A stretch of 37,011 nucleotides of DNA from Asaia astilbis JCM 15831 (GCF_000613845.1 NZ_BAJT01000021.1:1-37011), one strand, 5' to 3'; positions 26,162 to 35,796 are shown, numbered from the stretch's first letter. Made by a program: numbers and translations. Notes: generated by a model from the sequence alone, not told the origin.

Positions 26162-27106
26162 ATGACGCCCACACGGATCATCATCGACACCGATCCCGGT
26201 CAGGACGACGCCGTTGCCATTCTTCTGGCTCTGGCCTCCCCCGAAGACATCACGGTTGAGGCGATCCTGACAGTGGGCGGCAATAGCGGCATTGCCAACA
26301 CCACGCGCAATGCCGCTGCCATACTGGAACTGGCCGGACGCGCCGATATTCCGCTCCATAGCGGTTGCGACCTGCCTCTCTCGCGCCCCCCCGTGCGAGC
26401 CGAACACCTTCATGGCGAGAGCGGGCTGGATGGCGCCGATCTGCCACGTCCGGTCAAACAGGCAGACTCTCCCCATGCGGTGGAGTTTCTGATCGAGACC
26501 CTCCGTCACGAGCCGGAGGGAAGCCTGACAATCGTCACACTCGGCCCGATGACCAATCTGGCGACCGCACTTCAGAAGGCGCCCGATATCGCACCTCGCA
26601 TCAATCGCGTGGTGTCCATGATCGGCGCGTGTTTCGAAGGCGGCAATATCAGTCCCAATGCCGAGTTCAATGCCTATGTCGATCCTGAAGCCGCTGCCAT
26701 CGTGCTGGCTTCAGGAGTGCCGACCGTCATGCTACCGCTGGATGTGACGCATCAGGTGCTGACCACGCCGTCACGCCTTGGGCGGATACGCGCCATCGGC
26801 AACGCTGCCGGGCGCTGCGTAGGCGGAATGCTCGGGTTTTCGGAGCGATTCGATCTCGAAAAATACGGCTGGCCCGGTGCGCCTTTGCACGACCCCTGCA
26901 CCATCATGTGGCTTCTGCGTCCCGATCTGTTTCAGGGCCGTCAGGTCAATGTCGAAATCGAAACGCAGAGCCCGTTATCGGCGGGTCAGACCGTCGTGGA
27001 TTACTGGAGCGTGACAGGCCGCCCCGCCAATGCGCTCTATCTACGCGATGTCGATTCAGACGGATTCTATCAGGTTCTGACAGAACGCCTGTCGCGCCTG
27101 CCCTGA
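26162..27106 (+). CDS. Inosine/uridine-type nucleoside hydrolase
   Basis: 314 residues. It cleaves ribonucleosides to base plus ribose for salvage. The N-terminal calcium-binding signature DTDPGQDDA (D9, D11, D15, D16) is complete. Other family residues: VGGNSGI (Asn41), HGESGLDG, LGPMTNLATAL, PNAEFNAYVDPEAA, His197 in LDVTHQ and the Ca2+ ligand Asp244 in PLHDPCTIMW. The start ATG follows AAGGAG that overlaps the DUF3297 stop. No signal peptide, so probably cytosolic. Base preference cannot be read from sequence. Confidence 0.92.
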   Translation: MTPTRIIIDTDPGQDDAVAILLALASPEDITVEAILTVGGNSGIANTTRNAAAILELAGRADIPLHSGCDLPLSRPPVRAEHLHGESGLDGADLPRPVKQADSPHAVEFLIETLRHEPEGSLTIVTLGPMTNLATALQKAPDIAPRINRVVSMIGACFEGGNISPNAEFNAYVDPEAAAIVLASGVPTVMLPLDVTHQVLTTPSRLGRIRAIGNAAGRCVGGMLGFSERFDLEKYGWPGAPLHDPCTIMWLLRPDLFQGRQVNVEIETQSPLSAGQTVVDYWSVTGRPANALYLRDVDSDGFYQVLTERLSRLP

Positions 27107-27113
27107 GAATGAC

Positions 27114-27135
27114 GCTCCGGGCCGCAACCCGGAGC
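27114..27135. terminator. Hairpin between convergent nucleoside hydrolase and TonB receptor genes
   Basis: GCTCCGGG (27114-27121) and CCCGGAGC (27128-27135), loop CCGCAA, between two stop codons. There is no clear T-run, so it may act in both directions with limited efficiency. Confidence 0.55.
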
Positions 27136-27142
27136 GCTTATC

Positions 27143-29359
27143 TTACCAGGCGAAGCCGATCGTGCCCTGGGCATTGCGACGTTCGCCGTAATAGCAGAAT
27201 TCCTGCCCATAAGAGGCGTAAGCAAGGCAGTTGCTCACGTAGTTCTTGTTGAACAGGTTGCGCACGCTGGCGCCCACGGTCCATCCCTTGAGGGACTTGG
27301 ACATATTGGCGAGATCGTAACGCAAAGACGCGTCGAACAAGGCGTATTGGGGCACTTTCACGCTGCCATAGCTAGCTTCACCCCCATAAGCCGAGGCCGA
27401 ATAACGCATGCCGGCTCCGAGACCGAGAGATTTGAAGCGCCCCTGCGGGATTGTGTAAAACCCGAACAGGGAAGCATTGCCCCGCCCGGACTGGATAAGC
27501 GGTTTACCGGTTGAATCATCCTTGACGCGCTGCACGCTCACGGCCGCATCAACCGTCAGATTATGCCAGCTGTCGATATGAGCCTCGAATTCGAAGCCAT
27601 CGGAATGCACAAGGCCGTTTTGCACATTGTAAATGGTGTTGGGCACGGCAACGAGCACGTTGGTCTGCTCGATATGAAAGCCTGCCGCTGTCAGCAGGAT
27701 CGGCGTACCGGGCAACTGATATTTCAGCCCCCCTTCAAGCTGCTTGCCAATCGACGGGCTGGCCTGAGCCGTGGTCCTGCCGCCATCGGTCAAGACTGCC
27801 CCGGTCTGCGGCTGAAACGACGTCGCGTAACTGATATAGGGCGCGAGACCGAACTTGAAATGATAGAGCCCGGCTGCGCGCCAGGTGATCTGGCTTGGGC
27901 TCTGCTTGGTGTTCGACGGTGACAGATATTCGATCTGACGCGACCGGAACCAGTCATTACGCAGGCTCCCAGTCAGAACCAGCCCGCCCCAGTGAATCTC
28001 ATCCTGACCGTAAAGGCCGATCTGATGTGAATTGACCTTGTAGCGCGCATAAGTCGTCAGCGGATCGATGCCCATGTCGTAATTCGGCGCGAAGACATTC
28101 AGATCGGGTGCATTGCTCGACCCTGCTGTCTCGTCGGCCCATTGTTGCTGATAGTCGAAACCCGCCATCACCTGATGGGTGAAAGGGCCGGTACGCAGCT
28201 TGCCGTGGAACCCGCTGTCGAAAGCGAGATTATGCGTGTGCTCGGTCGTCCCGAAACCATAGCGCGGCAACATGCCACCGGCGTTCCAGAAGCCGGCGTT
28301 ATAGACGCTTCGATATTGGGTCTTGATGTCGTCATAACGACCACGGGTCGAAAAGCTCCAGTCGTTATTGAAACGATGGGTGTAAATATAGGTGAAGGCA
28401 CCGTGCTTGCGGTTGAACTTCTCGAAACGCGCGTCCCCGTCATAGAAATTACGCGGCAGGTAACCACCGAATGGCGCAGGTTTCAGGGATCCTGCGAGCG
28501 GCACGCCACCATAAGTACCCGCTTCGGGATCGTACTGATAATTGCCGATCAAAGTGAGCGTGTCAGGCCCGTTCCCGCCAAAACTGACAGTCGGTGTTGC
28601 GGAGAAACGACGGCTTCCCGTACGGCTCAGCTGGGTATGCTGCCCGTTGATCGTTCCGTAGAGGCGATAGCGGATCGACCCGTCTTTGGTCGCGTAGCCC
28701 CCCATATCGGCGTCGACACGATACAGATCGAACATCCCGCCCGTTGCGTTGATCGAGCCGTAAGAGGCCTTGTCGATCGGGGTCTTGCTCGAAAGAGCAA
28801 CAAGGCCACCGGGACTGGACTGACCATACAGCGCTGAAGACGGTCCCTTGAGAATTTCCAGACGTTCCAGACGTGACGTGTCGATCTGCGCGATGGCATA
28901 GCCGGTCGGGCTGTCCTGCAGACGCAACCCGTCGAGAAACTCGGGAATGGTAAAGCCACGCAGCTGGAAAAGGTCGTAGCGCGTGCCGACACCGCCGCGC
29001 AGATCCGGCGTGATCCCCGCCGCATAACGAATGGCCTGATTGAGCGTCAGAACACCCCTGATATCCATCTCGTTGCGCGTTACGACAGTGACCGATTGCG
29101 CTGTCTCGATTAACGGCGTGTTCGACTTGGTTGACGATGAGGCCAGGGTTGCGCCTTTCTGACCGTGAACGGTCAGCCGCTCGACGTTTTTCGCCCTGGC
29201 TGACGCTGCAGCCCGGGGAACAGCCTGGCTGGACGCGATGCGCTCGCCGGGCTGGGCCTTCTCACTCTGATGTTTTTCCTGCGCCCCTGCGCTCCCCGCC
29301 ATCAAGGCGGTCAGAGAGACGCACATCGCCAGACCGAAACGGGTAAAATCCGCACGCAT
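27143..29359 (-). CDS. TonB-dependent siderophore receptor
   Basis: 738 residues with a signal peptide (cleavage near SAGA-Q, about residue 27). The plug domain (about 75-190) has PLIETAQSVTVVTRNEM, LRGFTIPEFLDGLRL and RLERLEILKGPSSALYGQ followed by SPGGLVALSSK, standard for ferric-siderophore receptors. The 22-strand barrel follows and ends in an aromatic residue (GTIGFAW). Two cysteines near the C-terminus (VSNCLAYASYGQEFCYYG) match the conserved pair of the TonB siderophore receptor subfamily. The TonB box may be ERLTVHG. AGGA lies 7 bases before ATG 29359. A Fur-like palindrome 44 bases upstream points to iron control. The siderophore is unknown. Intact frame. Confidence 0.93.
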   Translation of the reverse strand: MRADFTRFGLAMCVSLTALMAGSAGAQEKHQSEKAQPGERIASSQAVPRAAASARAKNVERLTVHGQKGATLASSSTKSNTPLIETAQSVTVVTRNEMDIRGVLTLNQAIRYAAGITPDLRGGVGTRYDLFQLRGFTIPEFLDGLRLQDSPTGYAIAQIDTSRLERLEILKGPSSALYGQSSPGGLVALSSKTPIDKASYGSINATGGMFDLYRVDADMGGYATKDGSIRYRLYGTINGQHTQLSRTGSRRFSATPTVSFGGNGPDTLTLIGNYQYDPEAGTYGGVPLAGSLKPAPFGGYLPRNFYDGDARFEKFNRKHGAFTYIYTHRFNNDWSFSTRGRYDDIKTQYRSVYNAGFWNAGGMLPRYGFGTTEHTHNLAFDSGFHGKLRTGPFTHQVMAGFDYQQQWADETAGSSNAPDLNVFAPNYDMGIDPLTTYARYKVNSHQIGLYGQDEIHWGGLVLTGSLRNDWFRSRQIEYLSPSNTKQSPSQITWRAAGLYHFKFGLAPYISYATSFQPQTGAVLTDGGRTTAQASPSIGKQLEGGLKYQLPGTPILLTAAGFHIEQTNVLVAVPNTIYNVQNGLVHSDGFEFEAHIDSWHNLTVDAAVSVQRVKDDSTGKPLIQSGRGNASLFGFYTIPQGRFKSLGLGAGMRYSASAYGGEASYGSVKVPQYALFDASLRYDLANMSKSLKGWTVGASVRNLFNKNYVSNCLAYASYGQEFCYYGERRNAQGTIGFAW

Positions 29360-29402
29360 AGAATTGTCCTGCCGTTAAAAACCGGCAGACGATTAGCGTT
29401 AC

Positions 29403-29417
29403 TGCGAGTCATTCGCA
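29403..29417. promoter_or_regulatory. Fur-box-like palindrome upstream of the TonB receptor
   Basis: TGCGA (29403-29407), GTCAT, TCGCA (29413-29417). The minus strand reads TTGCGAATGACTCGCA, close to the TGCGAATnATTCGCA core of proteobacterial Fur boxes. It lies 44 bases from the receptor ATG, an ordinary repressor position. Confidence 0.55.
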
Positions 29418-29501
29418 ATTTAAGTTAATGACCTATTACGTTTATCGCACGTCGCTGTGGCGCAAATATCACCATACCGTTATGAACCGTTAGAGAAACG
29501 G

Positions 29502-30173
29502 CTATACCCCGAGGTCTCCCAGCATCGCGCGAACCTTCTCGGCAACAGCGCGTCCCAGAGCGGCATTATTTTCTAGGGTGAAATGGACACCATCGCATCC
29601 GTCCGTGGTGAGATGCCGCCCTGCATCGAGAAACCCGACATCTTTCGCCTTCGCCAGGGCCGCATAATGCTCTGGCAATGAGGCAATCTTCGATGCAGCC
29701 CCCTCACTGAACTGTGCAGCAAGCCAGCCACCCGGAATTGTGCCCAGCGGCGGTGGCGCGACAATCAACATGCGTGGCGCCGGATAGGCTGTGCCGACAC
29801 CTCCGGCACTGCCCTTCACCTGTCCGACCAGCTTTGCCATCCCGAGTGCAATGTCGTGAGGCGTGCGTCGATAGGCTGCCTTGGCGTCATTCGTGCCCAG
29901 CATGACAATCACAAGATCGAGCGGCAAATGGCTGGCCAGCGCTGTCGGCAGATAAGCCGACCCATCAAGACGGGAGTCGTTGGGATCCGTGATCGACGTC
30001 GTGCGAGCACTCAGCCCTTCTTCGACCACGCGATACGAGCTGCCAAGAAGGCGTGCCATGACGCCAGTCCAGCGCTCGGTGACGTCGTAGCGCGTCGTCG
30101 GCGTCCCCTCCTCGACCGGTTTCCAGCCCCAGGTCAGGGAATCACCGAAACAAAGGATATGACGAGGGGTCAT
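29502..30173 (-). CDS. SGNH/GDSL esterase resembling the MsAcT acyltransferase/perhydrolase
   Basis: 223 residues. Block I is ILCFGDSLTWGWKPVEEG (nucleophile Ser12), block II has EEGLSARTT, block III is MLGTNDAKAAYRRTP (Asn95) and block V is DGCDGVHF (Asp194, His197). The spacing and motifs FGDSLTWGW, RWTGVMA, SARTTSITDP, LPLDLVIVMLGTND and TAYPAPRMLIVAPPP match, from memory, the octameric Mycobacterium smegmatis acyltransferase (Ser11, Asp192, His195). That enzyme makes esters and peracids in water. No signal peptide: the start is ATG 30173, with AGGAG 7-8 bases upstream; an N-terminal extension to 30212 has no support. The native substrate is unknown. It lies upstream of the TonB receptor on the same strand. 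Confidence 0.85.
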   Translation of the reverse strand: MTPRHILCFGDSLTWGWKPVEEGTPTTRYDVTERWTGVMARLLGSSYRVVEEGLSARTTSITDPNDSRLDGSAYLPTALASHLPLDLVIVMLGTNDAKAAYRRTPHDIALGMAKLVGQVKGSAGGVGTAYPAPRMLIVAPPPLGTIPGGWLAAQFSEGAASKIASLPEHYAALAKAKDVGFLDAGRHLTTDGCDGVHFTLENNAALGRAVAEKVRAMLGDLGV

Positions 30174-30325
30174 GTCACAGCTCCTGAAAGGGGATGAAGG
30201 CCAGCCCCGCATCGGGATGCTACGGCTTGTCGAGCTGTAACAGAACCCCTTTTGAAGATCTGTCCGGTGACGAGCAGAACGATCCAGCGAGCTCCGCGGT
30301 CATTGTATGAAATTATGTTACCTTC

Positions 30326-30354
30326 TTGATACTATTTTTATTCCAAAATAAACT
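30326..30354 (+). promoter_or_regulatory. Candidate sigma-70 promoter of the porin gene
   Basis: TTGATA (30326-30331), 17 bases, TAAACT (30349-30354), in a locally AT-rich stretch 52 bases before the porin ATG. A small hairpin GCCC-GGAA-GGGC then CCTTTT (about 30373-30393) follows in the leader and might attenuate expression. Confidence 0.45.
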
Positions 30355-30405
30355 GACGAAATTGAAACGAAATTGCCCGGAAGGGCCCTTTTGTAAGGAC
30401 GGGTT

Positions 30406-31674
30406 ATGAACCTGCTACGCTCCTTGTCGCGCCGTTGTCGCAAATCTGTTGCGACCGGCGCGCTGACCCTGATTGCCTCTGCGGCAGTGCATAACTCAGC
30501 GCACGCGCAGATTTCCGTGTTCAAGTCAGCGTCGAGCCCCTGGCTGCAGGACATCGTCCTTACCGGTCTGCTCGAGGGCGGTATCACGGCCAACCCGGCT
30601 CGCCCGGATAACGGCGTGGATTTCGGCAACTTCTTCGGTAACCGCGCCAATCAGCCGCAGTTGAACCAGGTCGATCTCACCCTGACCAAGGCGATCGATT
30701 CCACGAAGCAGGACTATCAGGTGGGCTTTGTGCTGCAGGGTCTCTATGGCTCCGATGCGCGCTACTACCATCTGCTCGGCGTTTCCGACACCTTGCTGCG
30801 TTCGCGGTATCAGATCATCCCTGCACAGGCTCATGTCGATGTTCATGCCCCCTGGTTCACCAAAGGGGGACTCGATATGCAGGCAGGCATTCTGCAGGCG
30901 CCTATGGGCGTCGAGGTTCTGGACCCTACTGTGCGGCCTTTTTATACGCTGGCCTACACGTCTCAGTATTCCGTGCCGTTCGAACATCTTGGGGCCATGT
31001 TCCACTGGCATATCTCACCGATGTTCGACTTCAATTTCGGTGTCGATACCGGAAACCAGACAACGTTCGGCAAGCGCGACAATAACAATGCTGCCGCGGG
31101 CTATTTCGGCTTCAACGTGAACGGCCTCGCCAACGGCAAGCTCAACATCGTCGAACTGTCTCGTGTCGGCCCTGAAAATGCCGTGGCTGTTCTCGGCCCG
31201 CGCGCCAATACGGCGCAACGCTGGTGGAACGATCTCTCTGCCTATTACACGGTCAACGACAAGCTTTCCCTGACCGGAGAATTCAATTTCCTCCATGATG
31301 ACGGTCTGCGCGCCGAGACATGGAGCGTCGTCACCTTTGCTGCCTACAAGATTACCCCGAGCCTGACCTTCAATTATCGCGGAGAGCTTTATCGCGATAA
31401 CACCGGGCTTTTCGTTGCAAGCTTCCTGACCAACCAGTCCTATATGGACGCCCTCGCCGGAAACTATGCCCCGTCCGAGACGGCTGCACCCACCACTTAT
31501 GGTGCGCTTACACTCGGTGTGACCTACAAGCCCGATCTCGGTCACGGCATCCGGGTTTTTGCCTTGCGTCCCGAAATTCGCTTTGACCGGTCTCTGAATG
31601 GCACATCGCCCTTCAACAACAACCGTAACACCGGTGTCTTCACCTTCGGTGGCGATGCGATGATCGGTTTCTAA
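30406..31674 (+). CDS. Outer-membrane beta-barrel porin (OmpL-like, BBP2 type)
   Basis: 422 residues. The signal peptide has a basic N-terminus (MNLLRSLSRRCRKS), a hydrophobic core and the AHA cleavage site near residue 34. The rest alternates polar and hydrophobic residues in beta-hairpins (DFNFGVDTGNQTTF, LSLTGEFNFLHDDG, TFNYRGELYRDNTG) and ends in Phe (GGDAMIGF), the outer-membrane insertion signal. This matches the putative beta-barrel porin-2 family, thought to pass small solutes. AAGGA lies 7 bases before the ATG. It is a single gene between a promoter and a strong terminator, suggesting high independent expression. Confidence 0.85.
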   Translation: MNLLRSLSRRCRKSVATGALTLIASAAVHNSAHAQISVFKSASSPWLQDIVLTGLLEGGITANPARPDNGVDFGNFFGNRANQPQLNQVDLTLTKAIDSTKQDYQVGFVLQGLYGSDARYYHLLGVSDTLLRSRYQIIPAQAHVDVHAPWFTKGGLDMQAGILQAPMGVEVLDPTVRPFYTLAYTSQYSVPFEHLGAMFHWHISPMFDFNFGVDTGNQTTFGKRDNNNAAAGYFGFNVNGLANGKLNIVELSRVGPENAVAVLGPRANTAQRWWNDLSAYYTVNDKLSLTGEFNFLHDDGLRAETWSVVTFAAYKITPSLTFNYRGELYRDNTGLFVASFLTNQSYMDALAGNYAPSETAAPTTYGALTLGVTYKPDLGHGIRVFALRPEIRFDRSLNGTSPFNNNRNTGVFTFGGDAMIGF

Positions 31675-31695
31675 GGCCTCTCTGACCTCAAAACA

Positions 31696-31732
31696 AAAAA
31701 GCGCGGCTCTTCAAAAAGGAGCCGCGCTTTTT
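31696..31732. terminator. Bidirectional Rho-independent terminator (porin / threonine aldolase)
   Basis: AAAAAGCGCGGCTC (31696-31709) pairs perfectly with GAGCCGCGCTTTTT (31719-31732), 9-base loop. There are T-runs on both strands, so it can end the porin gene (+) and the threonine aldolase gene (-). Confidence 0.92.
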
Positions 31733-31747
31733 GATGTCTGCCTCGTT

Positions 31748-32793
31748 TCAGAGGGCCGACAGCAACCCGTCCACGTCACGCGCCTCGGTCGCCCAGCAGG
31801 TCACCAGCCGGATCAGCACCCCATCCAGGCCGGGCGGGTTGGTCCAGCGATAAAAGCCGTAGCCTTGCTCTTCCAGAGACGCCACGATCACTTCGGGCAG
31901 GACCACGAACACCTCATTGCCCTTCACCTCAAACGGCAGTGCCGCAGCAGGGTGTCGACGCAACCCGTGGGCCAGACGTTGCGCCATGGTGTTGGCATGA
32001 GCCGCATGACGCAGCCAGAGATCGTTTTCGAGAAGCGCATGTATCTGGGCGCTCAGATAACGCTGCTTGGACCAGAGATGACCACCGCGCTTGATCCGGC
32101 GTAGAAAATTCTTCGCCAGATCCTCACGAAAGATCACGACTGCCTCGCAGCCATGGCGCCGTTCTTTGTGCCGCCGAAGCTCAGCATGTCGAAGCCGGCC
32201 CGCCAGCTCACATCGGCAGGGCGGCACCCCAGAGCCGCAATCGCGTTGCCGAGACGGGCCCCATCCAGATGGGTGTTCAACCCGGCCTCACGGGCTCGCG
32301 CTGTCAGCCCCTGGAGATGATCGAGCGTGTAGACCGTGCCCCATTCCGTACTCTGCGTCAGGGACAGGGTTTGGATCGGGCTCGTATGCACGCCGTGACC
32401 TTCATTGGCGGTCAGCGCGCGATCCAGATCCGCAACATCCATGCGCCCGTCGGCGGAGGGGATCGGCACCAGCTTGGCCCCGTGCATGAAAAATTCCGGA
32501 GCGCCGCCCTCATCATTGGCGATATGGGCACTCTGATCGCACACGACAGCACCGAACGGGTCTGTTGCCGCCGAGAGCGCCAGACTATTGGCCGCCGTCC
32601 CGGTTGCGACAGGAAAGACCCAGGCATCGTGCTCGAAGACATCTTTCACGAGCGCTGTCAGCGCGGCAGTTGCAGGATCTTCGCCATAAGCGGCAGCCGA
32701 ACCATGATTGACGCGCTCAAGCGCCGCCATGACTTCCGGACAGACTGGCGCGATGTTGTCACTCGCGAAGTTCTTGCGTATTGCCTCAGTCAC
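31748..32793 (-). CDS. ltaE: Low-specificity L-threonine aldolase (one frameshift)
   Basis: A PLP enzyme splitting threonine to glycine and acetaldehyde. Reconstructed at about 348 residues. Visible: [17 protein letters not shown] at the N-terminus, [40 protein letters not shown] (Asp177, pyridine contact) and [10 protein letters not shown] with the PLP lysine K210. The frame breaks at about 32145: KNGAMAA continues as [20 protein letters not shown] when one base, most simply a C (GCC GAG), is added. The span is one base short. The product glycine feeds one-carbon metabolism, which fits the divergent folD-metF pair 78 bases away. Confidence 0.9.
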
Positions 32794-32871
32794 TTACGTT
32801 CCTCACTTTGTTATCAGGCCGCGCCGCGAGTCTTCGCCCGAGTTGGCCCCCTGCAACAGGAATCCCCCCGC

Positions 32872-33768
32872 ATGAAACACGATCCGGCGCTGTCAGGAAA
32901 GATCATCGACGGCAAGGCCATTGCCCGCAGCCTGACGGATCGTGTCAAAGCCGAAGCCGAGGCGCTGCGAGAGCGCACAGGTAAAATCCCGGGTCTCGCC
33001 GTCGTGCTTGTCGGCAACGATCCTGCAAGCGAGGTCTACGTCAAGAACAAGGCGATTCAGACGCACCGCGCCGGAATGCGCTCTTTCATGCATATGCTAC
33101 CAGAGACGACAGATCAGGACGAATTGCTGGATCTGATTGCGCGTCTGAATGCCGACCCGCAGATTCACGGTATTCTGGTGCAGCTGCCTCTGCCATCCCA
33201 GATCGACCCGATCGTCGTGACCAATGCCATTGCCCCCCATAAGGATGTCGATGGTCTGGGCGAGGTCAATGCCGGACGTCTGAGCCTCGGCATTGACGGG
33301 CTCGTTCCTTGCACGCCGCTGGGCTGTCTCATGCTCATCAAGGAAACGCTCCCCACCCTGCGCGGCCTTCATGCCGTTATCATCGGCGCGTCCAACCTCG
33401 TCGGCAAGCCCATGGCTCAGCTCCTTCTGAAAGAAGGCTGCACTGTCTCGGTCGGCCATATCGACACGCGCGATACCCGTGCGCTGGCCCTCGAGGGCGA
33501 TATTCTTGTGGTCGCGACAGGCAAGAACGGCCTGGTTCGAGGCGACTGGATCAAGCCCGGCGCCACCGTGATCGATGTTGGGATTACCCGCATCTCCCTG
33601 CCGGATGGCAAGACGCGTCTGGTTGGCGACGTTGCTTTCGATGAGGCTGCGCCAATTGCAGGCCACATCACGCCCGTTCCCGGTGGCGTCGGCCCCATGA
33701 CCATCGCCTGCCTGCTGCACAATACCCTGCAGGCGGCCCGTCAGGTCCTGGAGCCTCACAGCGCATGA
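32872..33768 (+). CDS. folD: Bifunctional methylene-THF dehydrogenase / methenyl-THF cyclohydrolase
   Basis: 298 residues. It interconverts 5,10-methylene- and 10-formyl-tetrahydrofolate with NADP+. The catalytic YVKNK motif (Tyr56, Lys60) is present. So are [35 protein letters not shown], the Rossmann loop [15 protein letters not shown], and [18 protein letters not shown]. The start is ATG 32872, with AGGA about 10 bases upstream; an open frame extends far upstream opposite ltaE but is spurious. The frame is intact. Its stop overlaps the metF start (ATGA, 33765-33768), so both are co-translated. Confidence 0.96.
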   Translation: MKHDPALSGKIIDGKAIARSLTDRVKAEAEALRERTGKIPGLAVVLVGNDPASEVYVKNKAIQTHRAGMRSFMHMLPETTDQDELLDLIARLNADPQIHGILVQLPLPSQIDPIVVTNAIAPHKDVDGLGEVNAGRLSLGIDGLVPCTPLGCLMLIKETLPTLRGLHAVIIGASNLVGKPMAQLLLKEGCTVSVGHIDTRDTRALALEGDILVVATGKNGLVRGDWIKPGATVIDVGITRISLPDGKTRLVGDVAFDEAAPIAGHITPVPGGVGPMTIACLLHNTLQAARQVLEPHSA

Positions 33769-34510
33769 CCCGCATCGCTATCGAGCTTATTCCGCGCGAC
33801 GCAGACAATCTGAATGCCGATCTCACACAGGTTCGGCAGATTGCCCCCGACATCAGCACCATCAATCTGCCCGATCTGCTGCGCCTGCCTTGCGTGCATG
33901 GGAGGGGGCCGCCCTTGCCCGTGCTCAGGGATTTACCGCAATACCGCATATCCGGGCGATCGACATCGCGCCGGACGCGCCCCTGCCCTGCGCCGAGCAG
34001 GAAGGTATTGAGGAAATTCTGGTCGTTGCGGGCGACCCGCCCCCGGACGAGACGCACCGCGTCTGGCCCAACAGCTCAGCGCAGATCATTGCGCGCTATC
34101 AGCGGGAAGCGCCCCATCTGAAAGTCTATGCAGCTTTCGACCCTTATCGGCGCGCGCCCTGGCAGGAACTCGAAGACGTCAAGCAAAAGCGCGACGCGGG
34201 CGCTGCCGGTTTTTTCACGCAGCCTCTCTTCGATCGGCGCATGTTCGACCTCAGCGCCTCGTGGCTGGAGGATGATTGCGTCTTCTGGGGGATCTCTCCC
34301 GTGATCGGTCCGAAGTCACGGGCTTATTGGGAAAGGGTCAATCACGTGGTCTTTCCCCGTGACTTCGACCCCAGTCTGGACGCGAACGTGGCTTTTGCCA
34401 GAACGCTGCTGACCGATATCCGGGCACTGGGTGGCAACGCCTATCTGATGCCGCTGCGTGTCGCCCTTGACGCGTATCTGGCTCCCCTGAGCAATCTTCT
34501 GAAAAGCTGA
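33765..34510 (+). CDS. metF: Methylenetetrahydrofolate reductase-like protein (one frameshift)
   Basis: Reconstructed at about 248 residues, shorter than the usual 280-300. The family would reduce methylene-THF to methyl-THF with FAD. Visible: IAIELIPRD at the N-terminus where the catalytic Glu sits in relatives; [48 protein letters not shown]; and [17 protein letters not shown]. The frame breaks at about 33891: DLLRLP continues as [20 protein letters not shown] if one C is added (CCC TTG). The 746-base span is one short. The overlap with folD supports a methyl-folate role. It is divergent from E. coli MetF, so a related folate-binding function is possible. Confidence 0.8.
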
Positions 34511-34528
34511 TCGCTTCAGAGGACGTCA

Positions 34529-34547
34529 CCCGCCGATCAATGGCGGG
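34529..34547 (+). terminator. Possible hairpin terminator of folD-metF
   Basis: CCCGCC (34529-34534) pairs with GGCGGG (34542-34547), 7-base loop, 19 bases after the metF stop. There is no T-run. Confidence 0.35.
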
Positions 34548-34646
34548 GACATCTTCAGCCCCGCAAAATCTCACGGAACACGACTGCGCCCCAGTGAGTA
34601 ACATCGTCTTGGTCACGGCCTCACGAGGAAAGGCCGTTCTCTGAGA

Positions 34647-34670
34647 GATGCAGGGAGAGAACCCTGCATC
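34647..34670 (-). terminator. Hairpin after recA
   Basis: GATGCAGGG (34647-34655) and CCCTGCATC (34662-34670), a perfect 9-bp stem with a 6-base loop, lying 8 bases beyond the recA stop. No T-run; probable but unproven terminator. Confidence 0.55.
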
Positions 34671-34678
34671 CTGAGCAT

Positions 34679-35719
34679 TCAGCCTTCGCTGTCGTCGTCC
34701 TGCTCTTCAGGAGTCGTCATCAAAGCTTCCGCAACGACACCGGATTGTTCGCGGATACGACGCTCGATGTCCGCAGCCATCTCGGGGTGGTCGCGCAGAA
34801 ACTGCTTGGCATTTTCCCGGCCCTGACCCACGCGGGTGCTGTCATATGAGAACCAGGCACCGGATTTCTCGACGATATTGGCTTTCACACCCAGATCGAT
34901 GAGTTCGCCGACCTTGCTGATCCCCTCGCCATACATGATGTCGAATTCGACCTGACGGAAAGGCGGGGCCATCTTGTTCTTGACCACCTTCACCCGGGTC
35001 TGGTTGCCAACGACCTCGTCACGGTCCTTGATGGAACCGATACGACGGATATCCAGACGCACCGACGCATAGAACTTCAGCGCATTTCCGCCGGTTGTCG
35101 TCTCGGGATTGCCGAACATCACGCCGATCTTCATCCGGATCTGGTTCAGGAAGATGATCATGGTGTTCGAGCGCGAGACGGTGCCGGTCAGCTTGCGCAG
35201 TGCCTGGCTCATCAGTCGGGCATGAAGACCGACATGGCTGTCGCCCATATCGCCCTCAAGCTCGGCACGCGGCACGAGAGCTGCCACAGAGTCGACTACC
35301 AGCACATCGACAGCGCCTGAACGGACGAGGGTATCGGCAATTTCAAGCGCCTGCTCACCGGCATCGGGCTGGCTGAGCAGGAGATTGTCCACGTCCACGC
35401 CCAGCTTGCGGGCATAGCCGGGATCGAGCGCGTGTTCGGCATCGATGAAAGCGCAGGTACCGCCCTTTTTCTGGGCCTCGGCAATGGCGTGCAGGGCCAG
35501 TGTCGTCTTGCCCGAGCTTTCCGGGCCATAAATCTCGACGATGCGTCCACGCGGCAGGCCACCGATCCCAAGACCGATATCCAGACCGAGCGAGCCGGTC
35601 GAGATCACATCGGCCTGCTCCTTGGGGCGCTGCCCCATACGCATGATCGAGCCTTTGCCGAAAGCACGTTCGATCTGACTCAGTGCACCCTCGAGTGCTT
35701 TCGTCCTGTCTACGCTCAT
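34679..35719 (-). CDS. recA: Recombinase RecA
   Basis: 346 residues. It forms filaments on single-stranded DNA for homologous recombination and triggers LexA self-cleavage. Walker A is GPESSGKT (65-72); Walker B is [10 protein letters not shown]; loop L1 region [19 protein letters not shown] and L2 [22 protein letters not shown] are intact. The acidic C-terminal tail (EEQDDDSEG) is present. The start is ATG 35719, preceded by GGAGG; a 20-codon upstream extension is unsupported. The leader contains GTTC half-sites typical of alphaproteobacterial SOS control, though with unusual spacing. Frame intact. Confidence 0.97.
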   Translation of the reverse strand: MSVDRTKALEGALSQIERAFGKGSIMRMGQRPKEQADVISTGSLGLDIGLGIGGLPRGRIVEIYGPESSGKTTLALHAIAEAQKKGGTCAFIDAEHALDPGYARKLGVDVDNLLLSQPDAGEQALEIADTLVRSGAVDVLVVDSVAALVPRAELEGDMGDSHVGLHARLMSQALRKLTGTVSRSNTMIIFLNQIRMKIGVMFGNPETTTGGNALKFYASVRLDIRRIGSIKDRDEVVGNQTRVKVVKNKMAPPFRQVEFDIMYGEGISKVGELIDLGVKANIVEKSGAWFSYDSTRVGQGRENAKQFLRDHPEMAADIERRIREQSGVVAEALMTTPEEQDDDSEG

Positions 35720-35796
35720 GTCCTGTCCTCCGCTCCCGCCAGTTTTGCCGAACTCCGTAGGTACGGCAATCGGGCACAAGGCGATTCGTGTTATTC

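Noticed and set aside
32269..32871. N-terminal extension of folD by about 200 codons
   Set aside because: It runs antisense through ltaE and has no similarity to FolD. The ATG at 32872 gives the standard FolD N-terminus.
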